Origin: Amoebidium appalachense
Lineage: Eukaryota; Ichthyosporea
DNA: 64,000 bases
Direction: 5' to 3'
Assembly: GCA_963693365.1 (NCBI GenBank)
Contig: CAVNZM010000001.1
Coordinates: forward strand, 11,966,001 to 12,030,000
Below are positions 1 to 52,791 of the stretch, one piece after another. The notes under the pieces are model-generated. The model worked only from the letters and a program-made list of their open reading frames with translations. It made no database searches and was not told the DNA's origin. Within the stretch, counting starts at the first letter, position 1. The number at the start of each line of letters is the position of its first letter. Position numbers and translations under genes: made by a program.

Positions 1-571
1 ACACACACACGAGGTGCATACCGCCCTGAGATACACTGTAGGCTTACACCAATGCACGAAATGGGGTCCTCGGGTTGGGGTGCGTGAGCTGACACGTGTG
101 CGCACGTACAAGTGGCATACATGCAGGCACATGATGTGTAGGATTACACTGTCCACTCTAGTCTCTTACGTATGCACTAAATATGTGCTGACTCACACCC
201 CCACGTTGTTACAAACGTGGGACCAGTCCCCCTTGTACAGTGACACTCGTATACACACAGGCATGCGCTCTGGCAAACACACATGCACACACACACACAC
301 CACAGTTACTCACACCGCCGCGACATCCACGTGCACATATACACTGTGAGACCGTGACACACAAACGTATGCACGTGCACATGCTGCCGCCGTATCGTCT
401 GTTACACACATCACACACACACACTCGCACACATGCCGAACTACAGAACCCACCATCACATCCACCCCCCTACACACACATCTGTACCCGCGTCAACCAA
501 CACACCCACATCCACTTTGATCCACACATACTACACTCACACACACAAAAAGCACACACGCACGCGCACAA

Positions 572-628
<57 letters not shown>

Positions 629-634
629 AACACG

Positions 635-666
<32 letters not shown>

Positions 667-839
667 CACTGACACAACCCACACAACACACACACAACAC
701 ACACACACACACCAACCCAATCACCCACTCACCAACCACCCAACCACCCAACCACACACACACACCCTCCCCTCCCCCCCCCCACCCCCCACCCCCCCCT
801 TCCCCCACCCCCCTCCCACACACACACACACACACACAG
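1..839. repeat. CA-rich intronic sequence upstream of the first recognised exon
   Basis: The stretch is dominated by (CA)n and CA-like sequence, with a C-rich block at about 770-817 and a final (CA)n at 818-838 that ends in a CAG splice acceptor. Long open frames here encode only Thr-His or Cys-Val alternations and I do not treat them as genes. It is read as the 3' part of an intron whose upstream exon lies outside the window. No earlier coding exon was recognised. Confidence 0.6.
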
Positions 840-3980
<3,141 letters not shown>

Positions 3981-4075
3981 TGGAATAGTTTCCACTTATC
4001 CCCCTCCCCCCCCCCTCCCCTTCCCCCTCTCCACCCACCCACCCACCCACCCACCCACCCACCCATTCACACACA

Positions 4076-4136
<61 letters not shown>

Positions 4137-5045
4137 CTCCACACACACACACACGCACACACACACACACCTCTCCTCCTCCTCCTCCTTCCCCATTTTC
4201 ATTTTTTTTTTTTTTTTTCAAACATCATTTTAACTCAGCTGCTGGGCCCCAGGCTGGTAAAGATTTTCTTGACAGTTTTGTTTGACCGTGTAAAAGGATA
4301 CTGTGCATGGGTAAAATCTATGTCGTAACCTCCTGGTTTTACGTACTAGTAGTATACTGGTGGTAAACTTGTTTTGGTCGCGTCAGATAGCACTGCACTG
4401 ATTGTTGTGATGATTGTTCAAAATCCAAAGATTGTCACCGTGTTTGGTTGTTTTCCATCACAGCAGGAGGTCTCCATGAGAATTTGATATTTCGAGTAGA
4501 TCACTCGGTTATTACACTATAGATCTTGAATAGCATAACTTGCTGCAGAAAGAAAAGCAGCCTAATTTACAGACCCTTTTGCAATGTAGGCATGGGGTGA
4601 CGTTTGATATATCCCTTTTGTTTTTTCTTCTTCTTTGTTTCTTTCTTTTTTCTTTCTACCATTCTTCCTTTCTTTTCCTCCTTTATCTCTCTATTTCTTT
4701 CTTGTTTTCTTTTCTATTCTCCTTGTTTAATGGCTAGCTACATAGGGCCCCCTGTAGGTGAAAATTCGAGTAGTTTTGGTTACAATGCACGTGGTCAAAT
4801 CGAACTATCTTACCGTTGGTAGGTATGATGAGCGGCACCCATTCCTACACGTAGCATTGATTTAGAATTTACCATCTACATCAGCTGACCTATCACTTTG
4901 TCCGACAGCTGTACATAGCAACAATGTGTAATAAATATGGAGAAAGTCCGGGCACGTTGCAAACGGCACTGCAAAATTTGATCACTATGTGACGCGCTGT
5001 CTAAGACTTGCAATTCGTGACAGGGTGTGTGTGTCCGGGCACGGC

Positions 5046-5087
<42 letters not shown>

Positions 5088-5108
5088 ATATGTATGTGTG
5101 TGTGCTAC

Positions 5109-5177
<69 letters not shown>

Positions 5178-5387
5178 ACGTGCGCATGTGGTCAAACCCT
5201 TCTTCAACACAGTGGCTGGGTTCTCGGACTCGAGCTGAGCTCAAGATAAGACGCCTGGGCGGCAGAGTTTCGACTTCTGCCAGCTGGACTAAATGATTAT
5301 GTAGCTAAAGCTAGCTAAGGCAAACATGATGGGGATTTGATTAGGCACGCACACAGCGGCAATGAATGGTGTGCGGCAGAAAAGAGC

Positions 5388-5418
<31 letters not shown>

Positions 5419-5507
5419 AGGCTCTTCCCCAGCCACACAAACACACACACACACACACACACACCTAGGCCCCCACACGTACACACGCGCACACACACCC
5501 ACACAAA
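3981..5507. other. 3' flank of the first gene, no coding gene seen
   Basis: Downstream of the TGA at 3978-3980 come C-rich, (CCCA)n and (CA)n tracts (3995-4180), a poly-T stretch (4202-4219), pyrimidine-rich sequence (4610-4730) and (TG)n (5049-5175). A canonical AATAAA at 4930-4935 is the best plus-strand poly(A) signal, about 950 nt after the stop. No RNA gene or coding exon was recognised before the tRNA. Confidence 0.5.
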
Positions 5508-5530
5508 AAAAAAAGAGGAAAAAAAAAAAG
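5508..5530 (-). terminator. RNA polymerase III T-run terminator for the tRNA
   Basis: On the minus strand the tRNA is followed at once by two runs of T separated by CCTC (A-runs on the plus strand at 5508-5530). This is the usual Pol III termination signal. Confidence 0.75.
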
Positions 5531-5603
5531 AGGCTCGACCGAGAATCGAACTCGGGACCTTCTGCTTACTAGGCAGACGCTCTGCCATCTGAGCCATCGA
5601 GCC
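5531..5603 (-). tRNA. tRNA-Thr (anticodon AGT)
   Basis: The minus strand folds as a complete 72-nt cloverleaf plus a discriminator base. The acceptor arm pairs GGCTCGA (5597-5603) with TCGAGCC (5532-5538). The D stem is GCTC/GAGC, the anticodon stem TCTGC/GCAGA, and the T stem CCGAG/CTCGG around a TTCGATT loop. The anticodon loop reads CTAGTAA, giving AGT, which after A34-to-inosine editing decodes ACU, ACC and ACA threonine codons. There is no intron. CCA is not encoded, as expected for a eukaryotic gene. Internal A and B boxes are intact. A tRNAscan-SE score would confirm it. Confidence 0.9.
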
Positions 5604-5993
5604 GCGCTAATGACGAGTGCGAGTACCATCAAAAAGACATCTACCTGAAAACTCTTCCACACTCAGACAACCCAGACTGCACATAACAAAAATGCCATAG
5701 CACATGGTCCGCCAAGTCACTTTATTCAGCCACACGTGATACCGTTTCTTATGCACACGGAATATATCTTGAACACAGTCCGCTTTTACATGCCAGTGTT
5801 TTATTTACTCTCTCACAATCACCGCCAAAAAAAGTGAAATGTCAATAGGATACGTAGGTTTAAAAAAAAAAAAATTTACCCGAAAATATATGCACTTGTA
5901 CACACTGAAGAAAACGCAACATTCAAACATAAAACAATACAGCAGTCAACGGCACACCAAATGCACACACACACCAAGCACAGAACTAGTCGG

Positions 5994-6069
<76 letters not shown>

Positions 6070-6098
6070 CACACACACACAAACGCACACACACACAA

Positions 6099-6136
<38 letters not shown>

Positions 6137-7137
6137 CTCTCTCTCTGCGGGCAAGACACGAAAGCACGTCACATTGACACACCTGCCTTATGGTTTGCCC
6201 TTGAGATAATATTTGCTTGCTATGCTGATACCACGCTCGCTAGCATTAAACCTGCATGTTTAATCTCACAAAGAACAAGTGCCCAAACACAAAAAAACAA
6301 TGAATATGTCCCCATTTCTGCACATGTACACCCTACCATATGCTTAGAAGCTTTCCTTTTATTTGCATTAAAGGCACACATTCTGGTAGTTATATGTGAT
6401 TATATGTCTCAGGCCTACAGTAAGATGAACTCACTTCTGGTGTTTTTGTTTCAGGCCATGTTTTGCCTATACATTTTGTGATAGTGTTTTTGCGTTCAAG
6501 AAAAGTAGATGCCTGCCTTTGTGCCCGTACATGAACTGTGTGTGTGTGTGTGTGTGTGCGTGCGTGTGTGTATGTGTGCGTGTGTGTGTGTGCGCGCGCG
6601 CTCACACTAGCGAATGTATGTGCATATGTGCAAGGTATGTGCCTGCTCTTACCATGCATGGGTGTGCGTTTCTGCCATGAAATAATGGCAAATTTCTAGA
6701 GAGCGTGTCTCGGGAAGCAACATATACAGCGGCAGGATCCACCCACAGTCAAAATCCCAACGCCAGCCCGGGCAGCCGCTTAGGTATCTTCACCACCGGC
6801 GCCTGAGGGGGAGGACAAAAGTGGGCATGTCAGAACAAGGAGAAAAAGGGAGACCAAAAGGGCTGAAAAAAATAAAATCAAGCGAACCAGTCCGGAGATT
6901 TCTCATCTCCATACCCCGCAAAACGCACACACGAACATACACACGTCCCGTTTTTGTCTCTCCCTTCAGTATACTCACCATTACAAAAACCTCTATGCAC
7001 ACACAGGGACAAGGCACACATGCACGCGTAGAGACACACGTGCATGAATTAGTAAACACACTAAAACATCCCGCATCCCGCCCACCAATCTATCCAAACA
7101 CTCCACCCAACCACCTAACCCCCCCCCCCCCCCCCCA

Positions 7138-7216
<79 letters not shown>

Positions 7217-7294
7217 AACCCTCACAAACAAGCACCCTAACACCCATTCGTGCATCGCCCACAGCACCTACCATATCCACAGATTTAATTAACA
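5604..7294. other. Region between the tRNA and the PRPF40 stop; probable PRPF40 3' UTR and flank
   Basis: Contains a poly-C run (5998-6030) joined to a CA/CAAACG array (6031-6134), a TG/CG tract at 6539-6600, and a poly-C plus (CA)n block (7118-7214). On the minus strand an ATTAAA lies just past the PRPF40 stop (7284-7289), and an AATAAA (plus TTTATT) at about 6358-6363. No protein or RNA gene recognised. Confidence 0.5.
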
Positions 7295-24810
<17,516 letters not shown>

Positions 24811-25261
24811 CTTCCTCTCCGTAGATGGGAGTGACTGCACAAATCCTACCAACAAAACGAGTGCTATCCGATATTTCTGACTTGCTCGTTGTTATATGGT
24901 GCTACGGCCAGAAGGACGAAGCAAGAGCCTTAGTGTGCCCGTAAAGTGAATAACCTACCTCTTCCAGAGTTAAAGTCTTTATGTATATGTATCTATATGT
25001 ACATAACCAGAAACTTGTAACGTCTACACGACGCTTTCTCTTGTTTTCAAAAGCTGAAACTTTGAAAATCTGGAAAAGCACAAATGCATGTGGCTGCAGC
25101 CGCTGTGACGAGCCGCCCTTCAGATTCAAATGCTGAAAATTACCGACAAGAACACAGAATCAATATGTCGTAAAGGTCATTTTCATGAATTTTTGGGGTC
25201 AAACAAGGGACATATGGGTAGCCCCGTGGGGTACCAAAAAAGCACCTTTTCCTTTTTTTAC

Positions 25262-25331
25262 CGGTGTTGTTAGATGACTGGCTCGTGACGTCATAGCGAT
25301 TTTGGCGCGCAAGTATCTGAACGGCCGCCAT
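25262..25331 (-). other. Possible PRPF40 5' UTR exon with an upstream ORF
   Basis: A minus-strand ATG lies inside AAGATGGCGGC (25324-25334). It opens 23 codons (MAAVQILARQNRYDVTSQSS...) up to a good GGTAAAAA donor. Splicing to the exon 1 acceptor (24834/24835) would read the Gly/Pro exon out of frame, so this is better seen as a 5' UTR exon or uORF than as the PRPF40 N-terminus. Confidence 0.3.
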
Positions 25332-25334
25332 CTT
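25286..25334. promoter_or_regulatory. Probable bidirectional core promoter between PRPF40 and the ubinuclein gene
   Basis: Within 50 bp there is a full palindromic CRE (TGACGTCA, 25286-25293), an E2F-type site (TTTGGCGC, 25301-25308) and a YY1-type AAGATGGCGGC on the minus strand (25324-25334). It lies about 0.5 kb upstream of the PRPF40 ATG and 2.2 kb upstream of the opposite-strand ubinuclein ATG, in one of the few repeat-free stretches. Motif combination and position suggest a housekeeping divergent promoter. The TSS positions are unknown. Confidence 0.5.
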
Positions 25335-26070
25335 TGATCTTTATCCAAGAAAGGAGACGAGAGAGAGCGAAGGGATACTGGCGAAGGTACTTCATGTTGT
25401 AAACGGGAATTCGCTCATATAAGTAGAGGAGGGCAGAGAAATAAGAGTATTCCTCCTTCGTCAAAGTTTTGGCTATGTGTCCCTTCCAGAGATTAGGTTG
25501 AAGCGGGTGCAGTTGTTATGAAGGGATCAAGCCTTTGGACAAGCCTACCAAACGCAAGTGATATGTTTGTCAGTGTTTATGACAGCATATTATACTGGAG
25601 GAGCAGCGTTGTTAGATGGTTAGCTGTATATTAAGTCGAGATATACGATAAAGCCTTGCCGTACTTTAAAAAACCACTGTTTTTTGTGGAAGAACGGACC
25701 CTATTCGGTGGCGACATCCTTTTGCCAAAGGGGTCGGAACAAACAGGTAGGGGTTCGTCTCACTAATATGTTGAGCTGATTGCAGGTGTTGTGTTCTAGC
25801 ACGATGGGTAACATGCTCTCTACACATACCCTCGATAATGTCCGCATTTAAGCGAGGCATCGGGCTGGCTTTCTCTTTTTTCGTTGTGTGTGCTACACGA
25901 GAGTTGTTGCCCTTCTTGTCCATAGACTAGTCAAAAGTGCTTCTTTTTGGCCGGTTTCGAGGGTATCATCTTCATTTTTTGAGGCGCTCTTTACTCGTGC
26001 AACAGATGCTTGCGTACATCACCTGCTGCTAAGAGCTTGCTGTTGTCGGCCTCAAGGATGGTGTGTGTGT

Positions 26071-26101
<31 letters not shown>

Positions 26102-26979
26102 GGGGGGGGGATAGAGAAATAAGGGAGAGGGAAGCGATTGGGCGAGTGTGTGTGTGGAAAAACAGAGAGGGGGAAAGGTGGGGGGAGGGGGGAGTATGTG
26201 TGTGTGTGTGTGTGTGTGTGGGCGTGTGTGGGCGTGCATGAGAGAGAGAGGGGGGCGAAGTGAGGGAGGGAGAGAGAGAGAGAGGGAGAGAGGGAGGGAA
26301 AGTGAGAGAGGGAGGGAGAGCGAAAGAGATAGGGACAGTGAGAGGTGTCGATGGTGTAGTGGTGGTGGTCGTTTTTTTTTGTTTTTTTTTTTTGGGGGGG
26401 GGGGTGGGGGGGGGGAATAGCCTACATCAGAGCGCATGTCTGTTCGTTTGCACATCTCCTAGCTTCACGTTACACAAAATAAGATAGCCCACAAACGAGA
26501 GAGGTTGTATGCACACAAACGGTTGCACATACACGGACACACATCCACACACGCATGTGCACGCACACTCACCAATACAGGTGGATACGCGCGCGCACGC
26601 ACACACACGGTGTGGCACACACGCACGCCTGCCCATGTCTACCACTCTGTGTGTGCAACATACATACAGACAGCGCCTAAGTTAAAAGTATGATATCCGG
26701 AATATATATGCATCAAATACACAAATATCCACATGCACCACACACGCTCATGTATGCACTCACGCAGGCACACACACACATGCACGCATGCACATATATG
26801 CACGCAGACACACATACACACATACACACATCCCCCCCTCCCCCCTTCCCCCGCCTCCCCCCAAGCACATAAACACCCCGCCCATACACGGGCGCTTTCG
26901 ACGGCGCACACAAACACAGACAGCCACACACATTCCTACACAATCACAAACACACATACACATGCACACACACAGACAC

Positions 26980-27013
<34 letters not shown>

Positions 27014-27164
27014 GTACACGTTAGAGAAAGACAGAGAGAGAAAGCGTGTGTTTGTGCAGGAACGTGTGCGCACCTGTGGGTACGTGTGCGCCTGTGTGGG
27101 TACGGATGTGTCTCTCTGTGTGTGTGTCCGTGTATGTGTGTGTGTGTGTCGTGTGTGTTTGTTT

Positions 27165-27195
<31 letters not shown>

Positions 27196-27559
27196 GGATT
27201 GTGTGTGGTGTGTGTGTGTTGATGTGTGTGTACCTGTGTGTATTAGGGGAGGGGGGGGGGGTGGGGGGGGGGGGGGTGAGGTGGGGGATGCAGGGTTTGA
27301 TGCCAAGCATCCAGTATCGACATACACCCTGCTCGCCTGCTCCCAAACTTTTTACAAGACACACACACACATGGAGTGTCACCATATTTACCTGCTGTAT
27401 CTTCTCCGTGTCATAGTCAAGACCATCTAAAGTCTCTTCAACACTTTCTTTCGTGAATCATACCCTACTAACCAGCGTAAACAACTTCGCAGGAAAGTAA
27501 ATATCACGTGTGTGATCACCACTATCAACATTTTGCATGGCAACGCACATGTCCAAAAA
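25335..27559. other. Upstream region of the ubinuclein gene
   Basis: Unique sequence to about 26060, then (TG)n/poly-G (26060-26110), purine-rich (GA)n (26240-26345), a T-to-G homopolymer junction (26371-26416), CA-rich sequence (26510-27030) and TG/G tracts (27115-27285). A candidate donor (GAAG/GTACTT) at about 25387 could end a 5' UTR exon. No coding exon recognised. Confidence 0.4.
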
Positions 27560-47994
<20,435 letters not shown>

Positions 47995-48045
47995 ATGCTT
48001 CGAGTAGGATCGATTTTTGTATAAAGGAATAATATAGGGAGATAG

Positions 48046-48139
<94 letters not shown>
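48046..48139. repeat. Poly-C(36)/poly-T(58) homopolymer junction
   Basis: Thirty-six C followed directly by about 58 T and then GGG, 52 bp past the ubinuclein stop. It is the longest single-base junction in the window and probably lies in the 3' UTR or just beyond. Lengths may be distorted by sequencing. Confidence 0.9.
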
Positions 48140-48140
<1 letters not shown>

Positions 48141-49084
48141 GGATTCGCACTGTTTATACTCTCCTAATGGTGGTGGTTGTTGTTGGGAAGGGAACCATTG
48201 GCTGTGGGTAATGACACAAGTGTAACCCGATTTGTAGCCTCATCATAAGAAGTTTGATTTAATTCGAAGGACAGCAAGAGCTCATGATGGTAAAGGTGCC
48301 CATACATAATATTATACATGTGCCTACTGCCACAATCGGACATAAAGTTTCTAAAGCACTGGATCCTGTTCCCTTACCTGTGATGTGGCGCACGACTCTT
48401 ATGAGTTGAATAAGCTAAGAAGTCTTACACAGAGCCTTTTAACTTTCTGCCAGCAAAATCAGGTGGCGCACGACTCTTATGAGTTGAATAAACTAAGAAG
48501 TCTTACACAGAGCCTTTTAACTTTCTGCCAGCAAAACCAGGTGCCGGCACCATCTCAATGATGCCTGAGATAGCATGTGTATGTGCAGCGTTATAACACT
48601 GTCATGATTCGCCCAGCTTTGACGTGGGTTGCTATGTGAGCGTTTCAAAATGTGAATGCATGGAAAGGTAATGGTGGGCACAAACTCCCGTCAGACGAGT
48701 GGGGGCGCTTGGTTGTGTGAAATACGTTAATAGCGTAATATTGGTAACATGGCCCGATGGGGGTCTTGTCTTGTCTTCGTAATATAAAGTCTGTGGCCTC
48801 TGCTGCAGAGATGTCTAGATCTGGGCACGCATGCAAGGGGCAGTGTTCCCGAACTATAAAGACATAACGTGTAGACCACTACGAATTCTTGTCGTCAATC
48901 ACAACCAAGCTCACAGACACGACCGACTTGATATGCCAGAACATGTCACAACTCAGTATACAACTGTGGGGAGATCTTGAATCACGTACAACAGGGAATA
49001 CTGACACAACTGACCCACGGCATGTTTTAAATAGACCTATATATAACTAAGCTGGGAGTCATGATAACAGCTTCGAAAAGTGGT
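48140..49084. other. Intergenic: ubinuclein 3' flank to H2B 3' end
   Basis: Mostly unique sequence without microsatellites. It holds a 78-bp tandem duplication (48385-48540) and a plus-strand AATAAA (48487-48492) inside its second copy, a candidate ubinuclein poly(A) signal about 490 nt after the stop. No gene seen. Confidence 0.5.
48385..48540 (+). repeat. 78-bp tandem duplication
   Basis: Two adjacent near-identical units (GTGGCGCACGACTCTTATGA ... CTTTCTGCCAGCAAAA). They differ by a few bases, including AATAAG in copy 1 versus AATAAA in copy 2. Confidence 0.9.
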
Positions 49085-49100
49085 GGTGTTAAAAAACACC
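49085..49100 (-). promoter_or_regulatory. Histone 3' stem-loop of H2B
   Basis: The minus strand reads GGTGTT-TTTT-AACACC, a 6-bp stem with a 4-nt loop, 43 nt after the H2B stop. This geometry is that of the SLBP-bound element that replaces poly(A) on replication-dependent histone mRNAs. Confidence 0.85.
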
Positions 49101-49142
49101 TATGTTTGTCGGCGGCAGCTACATTAATTTCGCAACTGATGC

Positions 49143-49520
49143 TTACTTGTTGGAGGTATACTTGGTAACGGCCTTGGTGCCCTCGGACACAGCGTGCTTG
49201 GCAAGCTCACCGGGAAGAAGCAGACGCACGGCCGTCTGGATCTCGCGGGAGGAGATGGTGGATTTCTTGTTGTAAAGGGCGAGCTTGGAGGCCTCACCAG
49301 CAACACGCTCGAAGATGTCGTTCACGAATGAGTTCATGATAGACATGGCCTTGGAAGAGATGCCGGTGTCGGGGTGCACCTGCTTGAGCACCTTGTAGAT
49401 GTACACGCTGTAGCTCTCCTTTCTCTTCTTCTTCTTCTTCTTATCGCCCTTCTTGGCGGCGGCGGCGGCTCCGCCCTCGCCAGCCTTCTTTTCGGCTTTC
49501 TTTCCACCCTTGGGAGGCAT
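49143..49520 (-). CDS. H2B: Core histone H2B
   Basis: Intronless 125-residue H2B. Lys/Ala-rich tail ([18 protein letters not shown]), [20 protein letters not shown] at the start of the fold, then [40 protein letters not shown] and [19 protein letters not shown] with the ubiquitinated Lys near the C-terminus. It forms the H2A-H2B dimer of the nucleosome. A TATA box lies about 60-67 bp upstream of the ATG and a stem-loop 43 nt after the stop, marking it as replication-dependent. The start is the only ATG with the expected MPPK N-terminus. Confidence 0.97.
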   Translation of the reverse strand: MPPKGGKKAEKKAGEGGAAAAAKKGDKKKKKKRKESYSVYIYKVLKQVHPDTGISSKAMSIMNSFVNDIFERVAGEASKLALYNKKSTISSREIQTAVRLLLPGELAKHAVSEGTKAVTKYTSNK

Positions 49521-49580
49521 ATTGGTGACCTTTTTTCGGTTGAACGAACAACTGAAACTGTCAACGAAAACGGACCATAA

Positions 49581-49587
49581 TTATATA
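49581..49587 (-). promoter_or_regulatory. TATA box of H2B
   Basis: TATATAA on the minus strand, about 61 bp upstream of the H2B ATG. Further upstream are CCAAT (about 49644), an E2F-like TTTTGGCGCC (about 49745) and a reverse CCAAT (about 49761). Confidence 0.75.
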
Positions 49588-49675
49588 CAAATTAGATGCG
49601 GATCGGTTGTACGCTGAAAGCGAATCAAAGCGCGACGTCTGGAGCCAATCATATCACGAATCTGGAAATGCAGAC

Positions 49676-49696
49676 GGGGGTAAATTTGTTTTGGCC
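49676..49696 (+). promoter_or_regulatory. Candidate shared histone promoter element (H2B copy)
   Basis: GGGGGTAAATTTG, then TTTTGGCC. A closely similar GGGGTAAATTTTGTGGCC occurs in the H4/H2A intergenic promoter (55291-55308). It is not a standard named histone element that I recognise. Confidence 0.45.
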
Positions 49697-49997
49697 CTCG
49701 AAATTCATTTCCTGCAATCTTCAAAAACTGTCATTTTGCCCCCGTTTTGGCGCCACAAATCTGATTGGCTTCTCTTTCGCAGTCAACCAAACAATTTACG
49801 TTCAACGGTTCTTCGAAAAAAAAATTGCCCGCACAAAGCAGTTATGGTATAGGTGTCATAGAATATAGCAGTCGCTGTCCCCCAGCGGCAATGCCTTTTG
49901 GCCGATCTGGGTACGCGCTTGGTTATGGACCTATTGCACCCATGTTCGAGCCTCTCGCTGGGGACTTGTAGGCAGTCTGCTCGGGCTGACCTATAAT

Positions 49998-50100
49998 TAT
50001 GTCCGGCTAGTCTACCATGACGTAGACGCCAGACTTGCTATACAAGAGTTATGTCCGGCTAGTCTATCATGACGTAGACGCCAGACTTGCTATACAAGAG
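49998..50100 (+). repeat. 52-bp tandem duplication
   Basis: Two copies of TTATGTCCGGCTAGTCTA(C/T)C...CTATACAAGAG lie back to back, differing by about one base. They abut sequence with tRNA-like boxes, suggesting a SINE-like or tRNA-derived origin. Confidence 0.85.
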
Positions 50101-50250
50101 ATGGTGGAGGTGCGAGCCGCGGGTTTTACGATCCCGTGACCGATGCACTATCGACCCGAGGTCACTGGCCGAAGCGTAGACAGCGTGTGGTTGGCTCGAT
50201 GTCTGCAGGACCATTTACCCGCGGTTCGAGCTAACTGACACGACCCGGAG
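50101..50250. other. tRNA-like relic sequence (possible SINE head)
   Basis: The plus strand holds GGTTCGAGC (B-box-like, about 50222) and GTGGTTGGCTCGATG. The minus strand holds GTCGATAGTGCATCGG, then CACGGGATCGTAAAACCC, resembling D-arm and anticodon-arm sequence. No complete cloverleaf forms, so it is not called as a tRNA gene. Confidence 0.3.
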
Positions 50251-50774
50251 ACTTTGGAACCAATGCACTCATGGGCACAATTTCACAGTAAATAGGTTAA
50301 TAAATGTTGTATTTATTACGAATTCTAAGCTAAATTTTTACTGGAAAACAGCACTAGATAGGTCATAAGAAGTTTTGTTGGATTCCCGTGATACATGACC
50401 GGTGACTCCTACCATCTCTGCGCTACTCGGGCCACGAAAGAGGCCCGTGATGTGCCAGCTTAGCAGTGCACCTGGCCTGTATGAACTTCCTCACCATAAT
50501 TGGACTATGCTTCCTCAATAGAACTGAGCAGTATTTGTCCAGTGAACTTTATGTTAGTGAATGCATGAGAAATGCAAAATATTTGTGTAAAAAACAGTTT
50601 TATGGATATTTTTTAATGTTATAGTCCTTTTGTTCATCGGGCTACAAGAGTCGATGTCGTTTTTCATGAGCCACATTCGGCGCGTTGACTTGGTCCTTGG
50701 CTTATTGGAATAAAGGGTGTGGGGGAGGGGAGGGGGAATGGAGGCAGGGGAGGGGAAGGGGGGGGGGGGGGGGG

Positions 50775-50893
50775 AGGTTAGAATGTGTTACAGAATACGA
50801 AGCACACATTCATATCGAGACAACACAACACATTGTAGGCTTGCAGAGAACACATAAAAAGTATGCATCGTTAGAAGACCTCATCCTCCCGGC
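50775..50893 (-). repeat. Dispersed poly-C-tailed repeat, intergenic copy
   Basis: The minus strand reads GGATGAGGTCTTC, GATGCATACTTTTTATGTG, CGATATGAATGTGTGCTTCG, TATTCTGTAACACATTCTAA, then C-run. The tail is nearly identical to the copy in ubinuclein intron 1. Confidence 0.75.
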
Positions 50894-51618
50894 GGAGGGG
50901 GGGACGGGGGGGGGGGGGGGGGAGGGGGTTATGAATGGATTACACAGAATTAGGTGCAAAAATCTGTGGTGGACCCCCCCCCCCCCCCCCCCCCCCCCGG
51001 CTCCCACCTGTGACTACCAACATCAGGTTAAATGCAAATCCCTTGTCTATTTAGAAACTTAACCCCACCCGCATTAGCCATTTCCTCCCTAGTAAAGTTT
51101 CCGTTCCATGAACCCCAGATCTGCCAACAACGTGTTTCACTACACGCTTCACTTGCCACAAAATTTGTGTCTTCCATCTGTATGTCAACCCAAAATACAA
51201 ACCACAGCCCCCCCCCCCCCCCCCCCCCCCTCGCCTTCCTACACCCACCCCCTCACTGCCCAGGCGCCTGCCCCCTCCCACCTCCCTCCCCCCTCCCCTC
51301 CCCTCCCCCCTTGCCCCCCCAACCACCACCACCACCACCACCACCACCCCACCAACAACACCAAATACACACACCCATCACCCCAAACAATAAATGCCTT
51401 CAAGATGTCTTCTGATTTCGTTTCTCACTCATATTTTTCCTTTCTCATTTTTCCGTTCACTACCCATCTCTCTCTCTCTCTTCCCCCCCCCCCCCCCCCT
51501 CCCACACCCATGATAGCCTGCCAGCCACCCACCCACCCGCTCACAACTCAGCAAACACACACACACATGAGCTGACCTGTTACTGCCATCTACGCTGCCT
51601 CACCCCCTCTTCCCCCAC

Positions 51619-51811
<193 letters not shown>

Positions 51812-52755
51812 ACAAGAGGAGAGAGAGAGAGAGTGCGCGAGCGAGAGAGGGGGGGAGGAAAACGAACAAACAATCGAGAAATTTCAAATCCCCTGCCTTT
51901 CGAATCTAACCCCCCCCCCTCTCTCCCCTCCCCCCCCCCCCCCAAAAAAAAAAAAAAAACTTCTTAAAAAGCCCCCACACAAGTGCCCACACACCTGCCC
52001 TTTATCAGCCTCATGGTCACCACCTCGGCTTGTAAAAAGCTTCAGAAACCAACCCCCCCCCCCCCCCCCTTCCCCCTCCCCCCCCCTCCCCCCCCCTCCC
52101 CTCCCCTCCCTGCCCCCCTCCCCCCACCACAACCCCAGGTCGCTGCCGCTTGTGTCCAGATGTAAACGAACAAGACCAAGACTAACAAAGTGGTTGTAAC
52201 CTTCGCAAACATCTGCCTACCATGGCCAAATTCCTGCATCACCATAGCAAAACACAATCCCAAAAACACGGAAAGCCACGGCAACGGAGCGGATAGGCAT
52301 GAGTGTTGTAAAGAGGAGGCAACATGATGCGAGCGTGTGCAAGTATGTGCTGGGGAACCAGATGGAAAAGGAATACGGAAGGAGAGGGAGGTAGAGAAGA
52401 GGTGTGGTGGCGGTGGTGGTACGGCAGTGATGCTTGGGTGGGTGGGCTGAAAATGTTGAACACACACAAGCAAGGGCAGGATGGGATGCAGAGGCAGAGT
52501 GGTTGTAAAAGGGAACAACCCCCATCAACTATACTTGAAGGATGAAAGAGTAGAGTTCCATAATTTAACACTGTGTGCCCTTCCCAGGCTGTAGACTTTG
52601 CGGCAAGAGCAGAAGGTGTTAAATACGCAACATGAGGAGGGTTTTCATGCAGCACTAAGTGGAGGTGGTGTTAGTGGTGGCGGTGGGTGGGTGGGTGGGT
52701 GGGTGGGTGGATGGGTGGGTGGGTGGGTGGGGGGGTTTGAAGGGGGGGGGGGGGG

Positions 52756-52791
<36 letters not shown>

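Noticed and set aside
25140-25331. MAAVQILARQ... as the true N-terminus of PRPF40
   Set aside because: Splicing it to exon 1 would shift the Gly/Pro frame; it is treated as a uORF or 5' UTR exon.
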